NCBI GenBank assembly: GCA_043585095.1
Contig: CP121321.1
Span: 3,534,001 to 3,598,000, forward strand
Direction: 5' to 3'
From: JANQIO01 sp043585095
Lineage (GTDB): Bacteria; Pseudomonadota; Gammaproteobacteria; Pseudomonadales; Halieaceae
Length of the DNA: 64,000 nucleotides
Part shown: in pieces, positions 25,841 through 33,708 of the stretch
How the letters are laid out: each line of letters opens with the position of its first letter
How positions within the stretch are numbered: position 1 is the stretch's first letter
Position numbers and translations under genes: made by a program
Notes under the pieces: model-generated
Told to the model about the DNA's origin: nothing
Databases searched by the model: none
What the model saw: only the letters and a program-made list of their open reading frames with translations

Positions 25841-26184
25841 CGGTAGCGACTGTTATCTGGCAGTGCATCGGCGCAGTTTACCCCACCAAAGCGGCAGCTT
25901 TTAGTTTCGAGACTTTTCGGCGGCCTGCAATTGAGATTCGATCACCGCCGCGATGGTCGAGAATAAATGATGTCGGATAAATGGCGGCGGAGTTAGTTTA
26001 GCTCTAATGAAGCCATCATAGTGACTGCGAAAGAGGTCGGGGAGGGTCAACTGAGACAGTTGGGGCGGAAAATCGAAAAACTGACTCTGACCCTATTTTT
26101 AGACCCGTTTTTGCTATCGTCCGCTGAAGCAGCGGCTCAGGCGACACAGACCCCGTTTTTGCTATCGTCCGCTGAAGCAGCGGC
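25841..26184. other. 344-base non-coding stretch upstream of fau
   Basis: No gene is supported. It holds the fau promoter region, a small AACTG/CAGTT hairpin at 26049-26061, a GGGTCA/TGACCC pair (26044 and 26088) followed by TATTTTT, and a 48-bp-period tandem duplication at 26104-26193. The GGGTCA/TGACTCTGACCC motif resembles ends I associate with REP/IS200-type elements, but no transposase is present. Confidence 0.5.
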
Positions 26185-26193
26185 TCAGGCGAC
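26104..26193. repeat. Tandem duplication, 42-bp identical copies, 48-bp period
   Basis: Bases 26104-26145 and 26152-26193 are identical over 42 positions. Each copy contains the inverted pair CCGCTG/CAGCGG. The second copy covers the last codons of the adjacent minus-strand reductase gene, so the duplication copied the 3' end of that gene into its trailer. Confidence 0.9.
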
Positions 26194-26658
26194 GGGAGTA
26201 AAGATCAGCACGGGTATGCTTCTCACGCCTTCTGTTCGGGCTCGGTATTCCTTGTAATCGGGGTACATCGCTTCCAGCTTCGGCCAGAGGCTCTGCTCTT
26301 CGTCTTCCGTGGCTTCGCGCAGCGTGTACTCACGCTTAACCGATCCGACCTGAATTTTGACGGACTCGGCGGCTTTGACGTTGTGATACCACACCGGAAG
26401 TTTCGACATGCCACCCTTGGATGCGGTCATGATGATGTTGTCTTCCTGCTTCAGGTATAGCAGCGGTATTTTGCGAATCTTACCCGTCTTGCGGCCGACG
26501 ACCGTCAGGATGGCCACCGGCGAGCCGAGAAATTTATTCCACAAACGACCGCCGGTTAATTCGTACACAAAGGTTTGCATACGACCGACGCGGTTGATGA
26601 TCCACGAACCGAACTTTTCCTGCTTCTCGGTATAAGGTTTGATTTCAGGTTCAGACAT
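26185..26658 (-). CDS. Nitroreductase-family deazaflavin-dependent oxidoreductase (DUF385)
   Basis: 157 aa protein of the split-barrel family that includes F420-dependent Ddn-like reductases. Typical stretches are the helix MQTFVYELTGGRLWNKFLGSP, LTVVGRKTGKIRKIPLLYL, MTASKGGMSKLPVWYHNV and the C-terminal IPVLIFTPV. F420 synthesis is not general in gammaproteobacteria, so the real cofactor may be a flavin or haem. The ATG at 26658 is clear. It stands alone on the minus strand between repeat blocks, and its 3' end is part of a tandem duplication. The isolated position allows horizontal acquisition. Confidence 0.8.
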   Translation of the reverse strand: MSEPEIKPYTEKQEKFGSWIINRVGRMQTFVYELTGGRLWNKFLGSPVAILTVVGRKTGKIRKIPLLYLKQEDNIIMTASKGGMSKLPVWYHNVKAAESVKIQVGSVKREYTLREATEDEEQSLWPKLEAMYPDYKEYRARTEGVRSIPVLIFTPVA

Positions 26659-26796
26659 GGACAGGCCGCCTTTTCAAATCAACGTGTATGTGAGTAAAGG
26701 GTGGAAGCATCCCGCAGCCAACAAACTGATGCAACTACTCAAAGCCAAGAAGGCGCAGATCTAGAAATTGATGGGGAAGCGTTACAGGGAAGTATT
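26659..26796. other. Short non-coding stretch before the repeat array
   Basis: No gene or clear signal. With the array and the ssrS trailer it makes a 625-base gene-free interval. Small frames that cross the array (for example 26768-26956) have no credible protein features. Confidence 0.5.
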
Positions 26797-27280
26797 GCAG
26801 TTCACCCGGCGCTTGGAAGCTCAGCGAACAGAAAGCCTTAACGCGGTTCCAAGAGTGGACCGAGACATCGAAGGTAGCCTGGCGCCTCCAACTTCAACCA
26901 ACAAAAAAGCCGGCAGCGGTCGTAAAAAAGAAAGCAGGAGATCGAAGGTAGACTAGCCCCTCGAAGTTCAGCGGACAAAGAGATCTGAAGCGGTCTAAAA
27001 AGGAAAATAACAGATCGCAGGTAGGCTAGCGCCTCGACCCTAAGCGAACAGAAAGGCCCGTAGCGGGCTTGAGGAAGGTCGGCTAGCGCCTCGACCTCAA
27101 GCGAACAGAACAGCCTTTAGCGGTCTTGAAGGTACGTGAGAACAATGAAGGTCGGCTAGCGCCTCGACCTCAAGCGAACAGAAAGGCCTATAGCGGTCTT
27201 ATAAAAAGCCCTATAGCGGTCTTAAGGAAGGTCGGCTAGCGCCTCGACCTCAAGCGAACAGAACAGCTTTTAGCGGTTTT
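26797..27280 (-). repeat. Seven-unit array of about 54-nt hairpin-forming repeats
   Basis: Units begin near 26797, 26870, 26944, 27017, 27074, 27147 and 27227 (spacing 73, 74, 73, 57, 73, 80). The last three share an identical 37-base head starting GAAGGTCGGCTAGCGCCTCG and end in a TAGCGGTCTT-like tail. Units decay progressively away from ssrS. On the minus strand each intact unit can fold as GGTC-(GA)-GGC-GCTA-GCC-GACC, followed by an ACCGCT...GGC segment with T-rich tail. An extra half unit lies at about 27201-27222. The array directly abuts the 6S RNA 3' end. The repeats are irregular and degenerate, unlike CRISPR. Confidence 0.85.
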
Positions 27281-27283
27281 AAA

Positions 27284-27463
27284 AGAAGCCCGGAGTACCG
27301 CTGAGAATGGTGCCCTTGAACCCGATGGTTCAAGGCGGTGGTTACTGTGCTGAATTAGGCTTTCCGCAGCGCGGACATGCACATCATCAGCAGCTAGCAA
27401 CCCCCTGGGGTGGTATTATCGGGTAGAGAACTGATTCTCTGGCGAGTACACCAGGCGTCCCGT
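27284..27463 (-). ncRNA. ssrS: 6S RNA
   Basis: Regulatory RNA that binds sigma-70 RNA polymerase by mimicking an open promoter. It lies between zapA and fau, the conserved place. The 3' half contains CCTTGAACC-ATC-GGGTTCAAGG, matching the conserved 6S stem (CCTTGAACCAAGGGTTCAAGG in E. coli, given in two parts: CCTTGAACC and GGTTCAAGG). The terminal stem is visible: GCCTGGTGTAC near the 5' end pairs with GTACTCCGGGC near the 3' end, and GAGAAT pairs with ATTCTC. A TATACT -10 element (27469-27474) fixes the 5' end near 27463; no strong -35 is seen. The 3' end falls in the T-rich CTTCTTTT at about 27284. Ends are approximate. Confidence 0.9.
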
Positions 27464-27560
27464 TGAGAAGTATAGTCGAATGAACAGGGCATTGCCGTCT
27501 TGTGCTGATCGTGAGGATGTGGCAGGGAAAACGGCAGATGCCGTGTTGCGGTGGTGCGTG

Positions 27561-27896
27561 CTAGCCTATTTCCATCTGGCGCAGTGAGAAAATTGCTTCG
27601 TCGATTTTTTTGGATAGGGCGGAAACTTCGCCATCGTTGAGCGGTGTGCCATCGCCCGCAGGCGCAGCAGAAGGTGCATCCGGCTCAGAGGCCTGCAGCA
27701 ATTCGTGGCTGATGTTGAGCGCGGCCATCACGGCGATGCGCTCTAAGCCAATCACTTTTCCGGTTTCTCTGATCAGACGCATCTGCTTATCCAAATAAGA
27801 GGCCGATACAATCAGCTCGGCTTCCTGCTCTGGCGGACAGGCGACCTGATACTCTTTATCGAGAATGCTAACGGTGACCGTGCGAGGCTTGCTCAC
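27561..27896 (-). CDS. zapA: Cell division protein ZapA
   Basis: Small FtsZ-ring stabiliser that bundles FtsZ filaments at midcell. N-terminal VTVSILDKEYQVACPPEQEA and LDKQMRLIRETGKVIGLERIAVMAALNISHELL are characteristic; the C-terminal half forms a coiled-coil helix (EVSALSKKIDEAIFSLRQM). Length 111 aa. The GTG start at 27896 overlaps the stop of the upstream coiled-coil gene by four bases. The gene precedes ssrS on the same strand. Confidence 0.92.
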   Translation of the reverse strand: MSKPRTVTVSILDKEYQVACPPEQEAELIVSASYLDKQMRLIRETGKVIGLERIAVMAALNISHELLQASEPDAPSAAPAGDGTPLNDGEVSALSKKIDEAIFSLRQMEIG

Positions 27897-28102
27897 GCGT
27901 CGATCTCCATGGTGCGCAGCCGTTCAAGCATGGCTTCAACGCGCGTCTTCGCCTGAGCGTTTCGCTCCAGCAGGGACTCACGTTCATCCGCCCAGCCGCG
28001 CACTTCCGCTTTGAGGCTGACGTTCTCACGGTTTAATTGGGCGCAGAGCTTGATAAGATCGTCTATCTTTTGCTCGAGCACTTCAAACTGCGTGTCCGGC
28101 AT
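27893..28102 (-). CDS. TIGR02449-type small coiled-coil protein
   Basis: 69 aa, almost entirely one predicted coiled coil (FEVLEQKIDDLIKLCAQLNR ... LLERNAQAKTRVEAMLERLR). This matches the small TIGR02449 family normally encoded just before zapA in gammaproteobacteria. ZapB-like coiled-coil roles in division have been suggested by its size and position, but this is inference. Its stop overlaps the zapA GTG. It is divergent from ygfB, with a 131-base promoter region (28103-28233) between. Confidence 0.85.
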   Translation of the reverse strand: MPDTQFEVLEQKIDDLIKLCAQLNRENVSLKAEVRGWADERESLLERNAQAKTRVEAMLERLRTMEIDA

Positions 28103-28233
28103 AAGGATAAGCCTTAAGTTGGTATGGGTTCTTAACTGCCACTACTATAGAGCTGCATATAAAGTAGGTCAATTCGCTAAACCATATAAATATCAATAAC
28201 CTGCCAACGATTTCACGAAATAAGTAGAAGAAA

Positions 28234-28854
28234 ATGACAGATCTGTTTCCCCACGATGGCATGGCGCTCGATTTCGACGATTTTGCCAACCAGCTTTTGT
28301 CCGAGGGTGCTGAGCAATCCCCGGCCTATCTGCACGGGGGCCTGTGTGGAATATTTGCAGGCGCGGGGCCGGTGGCGTCGGAGGACTGTCTGGCCGCAAC
28401 GTCCCAGGCGCTGGAGCTGGGCTTGCACGGTGAGCTCGCCGAGAGCAGCCTGACGCTCGCCGACGTCAGCCGTCAGGCCATGCAAGGCGATAGCTTTGAT
28501 TTTCAGCTTTTTCTACCCGATGACGAAACCGAGATGGCGCTGCGGGTGTCGGCGCTGGCAGAGTGGTGCCAGGGCTTCTTGGCGGCGTTTGCGCTAGTCG
28601 TCTCCGAAGAGCGCGCTGGCCTGGGCGAGGAAACCAGCGAGGTACTGCGCGACGTGGCGGCCATTGCAGAGGCGACCCACGAGCATGAAGACGCCTCGGA
28701 AGAGGATGATGAAGATGCCGAAGAGGCCGCCGAAAGCAGCTACTTTGAGCTTACCGAATACCTGAGATTTGCCTGTATGAATCTGTTTATGAATCGGGTG
28801 GCAGCGCTTGAAGATGTGGAAAGCAGCCCGGGGCCACAAGGTGCGCCGTCGTGA
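28234..28854 (+). CDS. ygfB: UPF0149/YgfB family protein
   Basis: 206-aa cytosolic protein of the YgfB (UPF0149) family. Conserved stretches are SPAYLHGGLCGIFAGAG near the N-terminus, LAEWCQGFLAAF in the middle and YFELTEYLRFACMNLF at the C-terminus. A very acidic segment (about residues 150-168, EDASEEDDEDAEEAAE) is typical of the family. Relatives in Pseudomonas affect gene regulation, but no general function is fixed. Its stop overlaps the ubiH start by four bases. The pepP gene usually found at this junction is absent. Confidence 0.9.
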   Translation: MTDLFPHDGMALDFDDFANQLLSEGAEQSPAYLHGGLCGIFAGAGPVASEDCLAATSQALELGLHGELAESSLTLADVSRQAMQGDSFDFQLFLPDDETEMALRVSALAEWCQGFLAAFALVVSEERAGLGEETSEVLRDVAAIAEATHEHEDASEEDDEDAEEAAESSYFELTEYLRFACMNLFMNRVAALEDVESSPGPQGAPS

Positions 28855-30080
28855 GAGTTGTCATCGCCGGTGGCGGTATGGTGGGCATTAGTCTCGCCCT
28901 GGCGTTAAAGCACCGCTGCCCCGGCAGTCACGTTACCTTGATCGAGTCCTTTCCACTGCCAGATAAAGCGGTAGCAAGCGATACCCCCTACACGCCTTCC
29001 TTTGACGCGCGCTCTACTGCCTTATCTTATGGCAGTGCCCTGGTTTACGAGGACTACGGGGTCTGGTCGGCGATTGCGGGCTGCGCGCAGGTCATAGACA
29101 GCATTCACGTCTCGGAGCAAAAACGCTTTGGCAGCACATTGCTGCACGCCAACGACTATCAATGGCCCGCATTGGGATATGTTGTTGAAAACGCCTGGCT
29201 AGGGCGCTGTTTATTAGGCGCGCTGCTCAACACAGATGTGGAAACACGCAGTCCGGCAACGGTCGTGTCGGCAACACCAGGCGCGCCAACGCTGTTGACG
29301 CTGGATACTGGTGATACCCTGGAGACAGACTTATTGGTGGTTGCAGACGGCGCGCAGTCGGGGCTGCGAACTGCGCTGGGTATCGCCAGCCGCGAGCATC
29401 GCTATGGTGAGCATGCGGTCATTGCCAATATCGGCCACCGGGAACCCCACAATGGACGCGCCTTTGAGCGCTTCACGTCGGCAGGCCCGCTGGCGATGCT
29501 GCCGCTGACGCCGGGGGGTGGCAGCCAGCATCGCAGCGCCCTGGTTTGGACGCGTCCACCCGAGGAGGCAGAAAGCCTGTTAGCCGCGTCCGCTGCCGAT
29601 TTTCTAGCGGCGCTGCAGGATCAGTTTGGCTACCGTTTAGGCAGACTGGAAACCGTGGGCGAACGGCAGAGTTACCCCTTAGCGCTGGTTGAGGCGGAAG
29701 AACAGGTGCGCAGCGGTGTGGTGGTTATGGGTAATGCAGCACACGCGCTGCATCCGGTAGCAGGACAGGGCTTTAACCTGGCTTTGCGGGATGTGGCCTG
29801 CCTTGCGGATACCGTTGCGACCGCAGTAAAGCAGGACGCCAACATCGGCGAATTGTCGGTGCTGCAATGCTACCGAGATCGGCAGGCCGCCGATCAACGG
29901 CGTACCACCGCGTTTAGCGATCAACTGCCCAGCCTGTTTATGCGCAGCAACCCGGCGTTGGCCGCATTACGTGATTTCGGCTTAACCGCGCTCGACTTAA
30001 CGCCGCCGCTGAAAGCGGCATTCGTGCGATATACGGCAGGTTTAGCCGCTAGTGCAGAGTACCGCGATGCCCGCCCCTGA
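28851..30080 (+). CDS. ubiH: 2-octaprenyl-6-methoxyphenyl hydroxylase
   Basis: FAD-dependent monooxygenase of ubiquinone biosynthesis (C1 hydroxylation). The N-terminal dinucleotide fold is VVIAGGGMVGISLALAL, the middle motif LLVVADGAQSGLRTALGI and the FAD ribityl motif VVVMGNAAHALHPVAGQGFN; the GN in place of GD also occurs in E. coli UbiH. Length 409 aa. The GTG start overlaps the ygfB stop. It is followed by a paralogous hydroxylase with a 14-base overlap. Which of the two does which step is assigned by order and similarity only. Confidence 0.9.
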   Translation: MRVVIAGGGMVGISLALALKHRCPGSHVTLIESFPLPDKAVASDTPYTPSFDARSTALSYGSALVYEDYGVWSAIAGCAQVIDSIHVSEQKRFGSTLLHANDYQWPALGYVVENAWLGRCLLGALLNTDVETRSPATVVSATPGAPTLLTLDTGDTLETDLLVVADGAQSGLRTALGIASREHRYGEHAVIANIGHREPHNGRAFERFTSAGPLAMLPLTPGGGSQHRSALVWTRPPEEAESLLAASAADFLAALQDQFGYRLGRLETVGERQSYPLALVEAEEQVRSGVVVMGNAAHALHPVAGQGFNLALRDVACLADTVATAVKQDANIGELSVLQCYRDRQAADQRRTTAFSDQLPSLFMRSNPALAALRDFGLTALDLTPPLKAAFVRYTAGLAASAEYRDARP

Positions 30081-31296
30081 CTTCGACATTATTATTCTTG
30101 GCGGCGGTCTGGCAGGCGCGGCTCTGGCGAGAGCGCTAAGCACGGGGAGTGGGGATAGCACGCTGCGTATCGCACTTATTGACGCCCGTCCCCTGGACAC
30201 ATCGGGCCCGCACTGCGATGACGTTTCCGGGCCTGCCGATTTCGATAATCGCGTGAGTGCCATTACCCCGGCCTCCCAGCGCTTTATCGATTCTACCGGG
30301 GCGTGGCCTGCGATTGCCGACACGCGCCTGTGCCCCTATGGCGATATGCAGGTGTGGGACGCAGAGGGTACTGGCAAGATTGCCTTCACGGCCGATGAGG
30401 TTGACGTGCCTCGCCTGGGCCACATTATTGAAAATCGTGTTATCAACGCGGGTCTGTTGCAGGGCCTGGATCGTCGTCCAGGCCTGACGCTGATCAGCCC
30501 GGTTCGACTTGAGGCGATTGAGGAAGCCCCCGATCACGTCAGTCTTGAATTAGAGGATGGTGATCGCTTGTCCGCGCGCTTACTGGTCGCTGCCGATGGC
30601 GCGTTGTCGCGGGTGCGCTCGCTTGCGGGCTTTCGCACTCGCGAGTGGGACTATGGACACAAGGCACTTGTGACAACGGTAGAAACCCGCGAAAGCCATC
30701 AGCACACGGCCTATCAACGGTTCTTGCAAACCGGTCCGCTCGCTTTTCTGCCGCTTCCCGAGCTTGCGGGACGCTCTTATAGCTCGATTGTCTGGTCTGC
30801 TGAAATCGATACTGCTGATGAACTGGTAGCAATGGAAGACGCAGCGTTTATGACGACGCTGGGAGATGCGATTGAGCACCGCCTCGGTGACATCCTGTCA
30901 TGTTCGCCCAGAGTGGCCTTCCCCCTGCGCCAGCGGCATGCAGTGGATTATGTTAAATCAAGGATAGCGCTAGTGGGCGATGCCGCCCATACCATTCATC
31001 CGCTAGCCGGCCAGGGTATCAACCTTGGGTTTGCCGACGTGGCGGCCTTAAGCGGTGTGTTAGAAACGGCCTGCCGGCGCGGCGAGGATCCCGGCAGTCT
31101 CGCGGTGCTGCGCCGCTACCAGCGTCAGCGTAAAGGTGAGAATCTGGCGATGATGGTGGCCATGGACGGATTCAAGCGCTTGTTTGGCGGGCATGCCCTG
31201 CCCCTGCGCTGGGCGCGGAATCGCGGCATGGACTGGGTTGGTCACTCGGGGCCGATTAAGCACCAGATCATGCGCCATGCCATGGGTTTGCGCTGA
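30067..31296 (+). CDS. ubiI: UbiI/VisC-type FAD-dependent ubiquinone hydroxylase
   Basis: Paralogue of UbiH, expected to hydroxylate C5 of 2-octaprenylphenol. It has IIILGGGLAGAALARAL at the N-terminus, LLVAADGALSRVRSLAGF and IALVGDAAHTIHPLAGQGIN, the classic GD motif. Length 409 aa from the ATG at 30067, which overlaps ubiH by 14 bases; the frame is open to 30052. The ubiH-ubiI order is as in E. coli. Confidence 0.9.
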   Translation: MPAPDFDIIILGGGLAGAALARALSTGSGDSTLRIALIDARPLDTSGPHCDDVSGPADFDNRVSAITPASQRFIDSTGAWPAIADTRLCPYGDMQVWDAEGTGKIAFTADEVDVPRLGHIIENRVINAGLLQGLDRRPGLTLISPVRLEAIEEAPDHVSLELEDGDRLSARLLVAADGALSRVRSLAGFRTREWDYGHKALVTTVETRESHQHTAYQRFLQTGPLAFLPLPELAGRSYSSIVWSAEIDTADELVAMEDAAFMTTLGDAIEHRLGDILSCSPRVAFPLRQRHAVDYVKSRIALVGDAAHTIHPLAGQGINLGFADVAALSGVLETACRRGEDPGSLAVLRRYQRQRKGENLAMMVAMDGFKRLFGGHALPLRWARNRGMDWVGHSGPIKHQIMRHAMGLR

Positions 31297-31372
31297 TCCA
31301 ACGCATTGTATTTGACCGGCGTCAGGTTAGAATGCCGCCACTTTTTTGCAGATGAGTTAACCGGAGTGCGCC

Positions 31373-31765
31373 ATGAGCCAAACGCCCGCTGAACTGAAAT
31401 ACGCCAGTAGCCACGAATGGGCCCGCCTTGAAGCGGATGGAACCGTGGTAGTTGGTATCTCCGACCACGCACAGGATTCCCTCGGCGATGTAGTGTTTGT
31501 GGAGCTGCCCGACATGGGTGCGGAGCTGGCGGCCGGCGACGAAGCTGGAGTGGTGGAATCCGTGAAGGCGGCTTCTGACATTTACTCTCCGGTAAGCGGT
31601 GAGGTCATTGCCGTAAATGAGGCCCTCGAAGATGCACCGGAGACGGTCAACAGCGATCCTTACAGCGACGGCTGGTTCTTCAAGCTCAAGGCCTCTGATA
31701 CGGCAGAATTAGACGCACTACTGTCAGCCGACGATTACGACGCACAGTGTGCAGACGAATCCTGA
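31373..31765 (+). CDS. gcvH: Glycine cleavage system H protein
   Basis: Lipoyl carrier that shuttles the aminomethyl group between GcvP, GcvT and the dihydrolipoamide dehydrogenase. The lipoylation Lys is in GVVESVKAASDIYSPVSG. The N-terminal YASSHEWARLEADGTVVVGI is conserved. Length 130 aa is normal. GGAG precedes the ATG. No gcvT or gcvP is present in the window, so gcvH is separated from its partners here. The 76-base upstream gap is too short for a tandem glycine riboswitch. It overlaps rlmI by 17 bases. Confidence 0.95.
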   Translation: MSQTPAELKYASSHEWARLEADGTVVVGISDHAQDSLGDVVFVELPDMGAELAAGDEAGVVESVKAASDIYSPVSGEVIAVNEALEDAPETVNSDPYSDGWFFKLKASDTAELDALLSADDYDAQCADES

Positions 31766-32948
31766 GCTGTGGCTGCGCGCCGGCGCAGACCGACGAGTCC
31801 GGCAGGGACATGCCTGGATTTACAGCAATGAAGTTGATAGTAAGCGCTCACATTTAGGCGACTTCAGCGCTGGCGATGTCGTCAATGTCACCAGCAGCAG
31901 TGGCGAAGTGCTGGCCTCGGCCTGCATGGAACCCCAGTCACTGATCTGTGCCCGCAGCCTCAGTCGCAACGCCAATGTACAGCCTTCCATAGAGTGGTTC
32001 TCGCAGCGCTTGTCCGCCGCCCTCGCCTTGCGCGAACGCTATTTTGACAAGCCCTTCTATCGATTGATTTACGGCGACAGCGATGGCGTATCAGGCGTCG
32101 TAATTGATCGCTTTGGCGATTACCTGGTGCTGCAGCTCAATACTGCTGGAGCCGAGCATTATCTTTCCCTTTTCGTTGATGCCCTGGTGGCTGCGCTGCA
32201 GCCAACAGGCATATTGCTGCGTGCTGATAGCCGCAGTCGCCAGGAGCAGGGCCTGGAGGACCGCGTCGAGGTGGTGCATGGCGAAGTGCCCGATACGGTC
32301 GAACTGGAAGAAAACGGCGTTCGCTTTTTAGCGCCTTTGCATGGCGGTCAAAAGACCGGCTGGTTCTACGACCATCGTGAGGGTCGCGCGCGCTTCGCCA
32401 GCCAATGTGTCGGTCGCCGGGTACTGGATGTTTACAGCTATATTGGCGGTTGGGGTCTGCAAGCGGCCCATGCCGGCGCCAGTGAAGTGCTTTGCATCGA
32501 TAACTCTTCTGCCGCACTCGAAAGCCTTGGGCTTTCCGCAGAGCTCAATGGTCTGTCTGAAAAAGTGCACACCCAACAGGGCCGTGCCGATGCACAGCTG
32601 CGCGCCTTGGCAGAGGCCGGCGAGCGCTACGACGCAATAGTCCTGGACCCGCCGGCATTCATCCAGCGCAAACGCGATCTGGGGAAAGGCCGCAAAGCCT
32701 ATCAGCGCATCAATGAGTTGGCGCTGGCGCTACTCGCACCGGACGGCCTGCTGGTATCGGCATCCTGTTCTATGCATTTGAGCGATGACGATTTGACTGA
32801 AGCGGTTGCCAATGCTGCACGCCGGCAGGGCCGGGTGCTGCGACAAACCTGGCGAGGCGGTCAGGGTATCGATCATCCGGTGCATCCGCTCATCCCCGAA
32901 ACCCGCTATCTCAAAGCGCAGTTCTTCGAGGCTAGTCCCGCAGGCTAA
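31749..32948 (+). CDS. rlmI: 23S rRNA m5C1962 methyltransferase RlmI
   Basis: SAM-dependent rRNA methyltransferase. An N-terminal PUA domain (LWLRAGADRRVRQGHAWIYS) is followed by a central RlmI-like domain (IYGDSDGVSGVVIDRFGDYL) and a Rossmann fold with motif I VLDVYSYIGGWGLQAA, IDNS and the catalytic region IVLDPPAFIQ. A second Cys region is LLVSASCSMHL. Length 399 aa compares with 396 in E. coli. The GTG start at 31749 lies within gcvH. Its 3' end overlaps the convergent HAD gene by 17 bases. Confidence 0.92.
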   Translation: MQTNPELWLRAGADRRVRQGHAWIYSNEVDSKRSHLGDFSAGDVVNVTSSSGEVLASACMEPQSLICARSLSRNANVQPSIEWFSQRLSAALALRERYFDKPFYRLIYGDSDGVSGVVIDRFGDYLVLQLNTAGAEHYLSLFVDALVAALQPTGILLRADSRSRQEQGLEDRVEVVHGEVPDTVELEENGVRFLAPLHGGQKTGWFYDHREGRARFASQCVGRRVLDVYSYIGGWGLQAAHAGASEVLCIDNSSAALESLGLSAELNGLSEKVHTQQGRADAQLRALAEAGERYDAIVLDPPAFIQRKRDLGKGRKAYQRINELALALLAPDGLLVSASCSMHLSDDDLTEAVANAARRQGRVLRQTWRGGQGIDHPVHPLIPETRYLKAQFFEASPAG

Positions 32949-33588
32949 TCACCTGCCAACCGCGCTCTTTTGCATGTTCGCGCAGTCGGTCATCGGGGTC
33001 GACGGCATAGGCGTTCTCTACGGTCTCAAGCAGCGGAATATCATTGAAGGAGTCCGAGTAGCCGTAGCTGCCGGTCAAATCCAAATCGGCTTCCTTCAGC
33101 CACTCGTGAAGTCGCGTGACTTTTCCCTCGGCGAAGGTCGGCGTGCCGCAGGGGAGCCCGGTGTATCGTCCCGCCTCGATTTCTACGTCACAGGCCAGCA
33201 GCTCCGATACTCCAAGCCGATGGGCAATGGGTTCCGTTATAAAGCGGTTGGTGGCGGTAATGATCAATAGCTGATCGCCCGCGCTGCGGTGTTGCTCGAT
33301 CAGTGCTGACGCCCTGGGCAGCAGCATGTCTTCAATACGAGACGTCATAAATAGCTCGTGCCAGCGAGCGGCCTCCGCAACTGTCATACCGGCGATCGGG
33401 GCCAGTGCGTGTCGCAGGTAGGCGTGGATATCCAGCGTGCCGGCCAGGTAGTCCTGATAAAACGCGTCGTTAGCATCGGCAAAAATCTCTGGATCTGCCA
33501 AACCCTGCTCGCAGGCGAATTCGCCCCAGGCATGATCACTATCTCCAGCTAGCAACGTGTTATCGAGATCAAAAATGGCGAGAGGCAT
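32932..33588 (-). CDS. HAD-superfamily phosphatase, SerB-like (HAD-IB)
   Basis: 218-aa soluble phosphatase. Motif I is LAIFDLDNTLLAGDSD with the nucleophile Asp, motif II LLIITATNRFI, and motif III/IV EGKVTRLHEW and YSDSFNDIPLLE. This matches the IB subfamily of phosphoserine or phosphoethanolamine/choline phosphatases; substrate not resolvable. The ATG at 33588 begins six residues before motif I; the frame is open to 33675 but that extension would be unusual. Divergent from rppH. Confidence 0.88.
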   Translation of the reverse strand: MPLAIFDLDNTLLAGDSDHAWGEFACEQGLADPEIFADANDAFYQDYLAGTLDIHAYLRHALAPIAGMTVAEAARWHELFMTSRIEDMLLPRASALIEQHRSAGDQLLIITATNRFITEPIAHRLGVSELLACDVEIEAGRYTGLPCGTPTFAEGKVTRLHEWLKEADLDLTGSYGYSDSFNDIPLLETVENAYAVDPDDRLREHAKERGWQVISLRD

Positions 33589-33708
33589 GGGTTTACCGCA
33601 GTAGTCTGTGAAAGAAAACGCGCCAGCATAGACAGAAATGCGCAAATTGTCCCGCTGCGGAAAAGTGTGGAACAATGTCTGGCCGTTTTGCTCGGACGAT
33701 ACGACACA

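Noticed and set aside
26044..26093. REP or IS200-type element end
   Set aside because: The GGGTCA/TGACCC pair and T-run are suggestive, but no transposase or second end is present, so it was only noted in the stretch description.
26021..26257. 78-aa plus-strand protein with two 16-residue repeats
   Set aside because: The repeats come from the 48-bp DNA duplication, which preserves any frame. It overlaps the reductase gene antisense and has no ribosome site.
26797..27280. CRISPR array
   Set aside because: Repeat units are about 54 nt and degenerate, spacers are not of uniform length and are mostly repeat-derived, and no cas genes occur in the window.
31297..31372. Glycine riboswitch upstream of gcvH
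   Set aside because: The gap is only 76 bases and no paired aptamer sequence was recognised.
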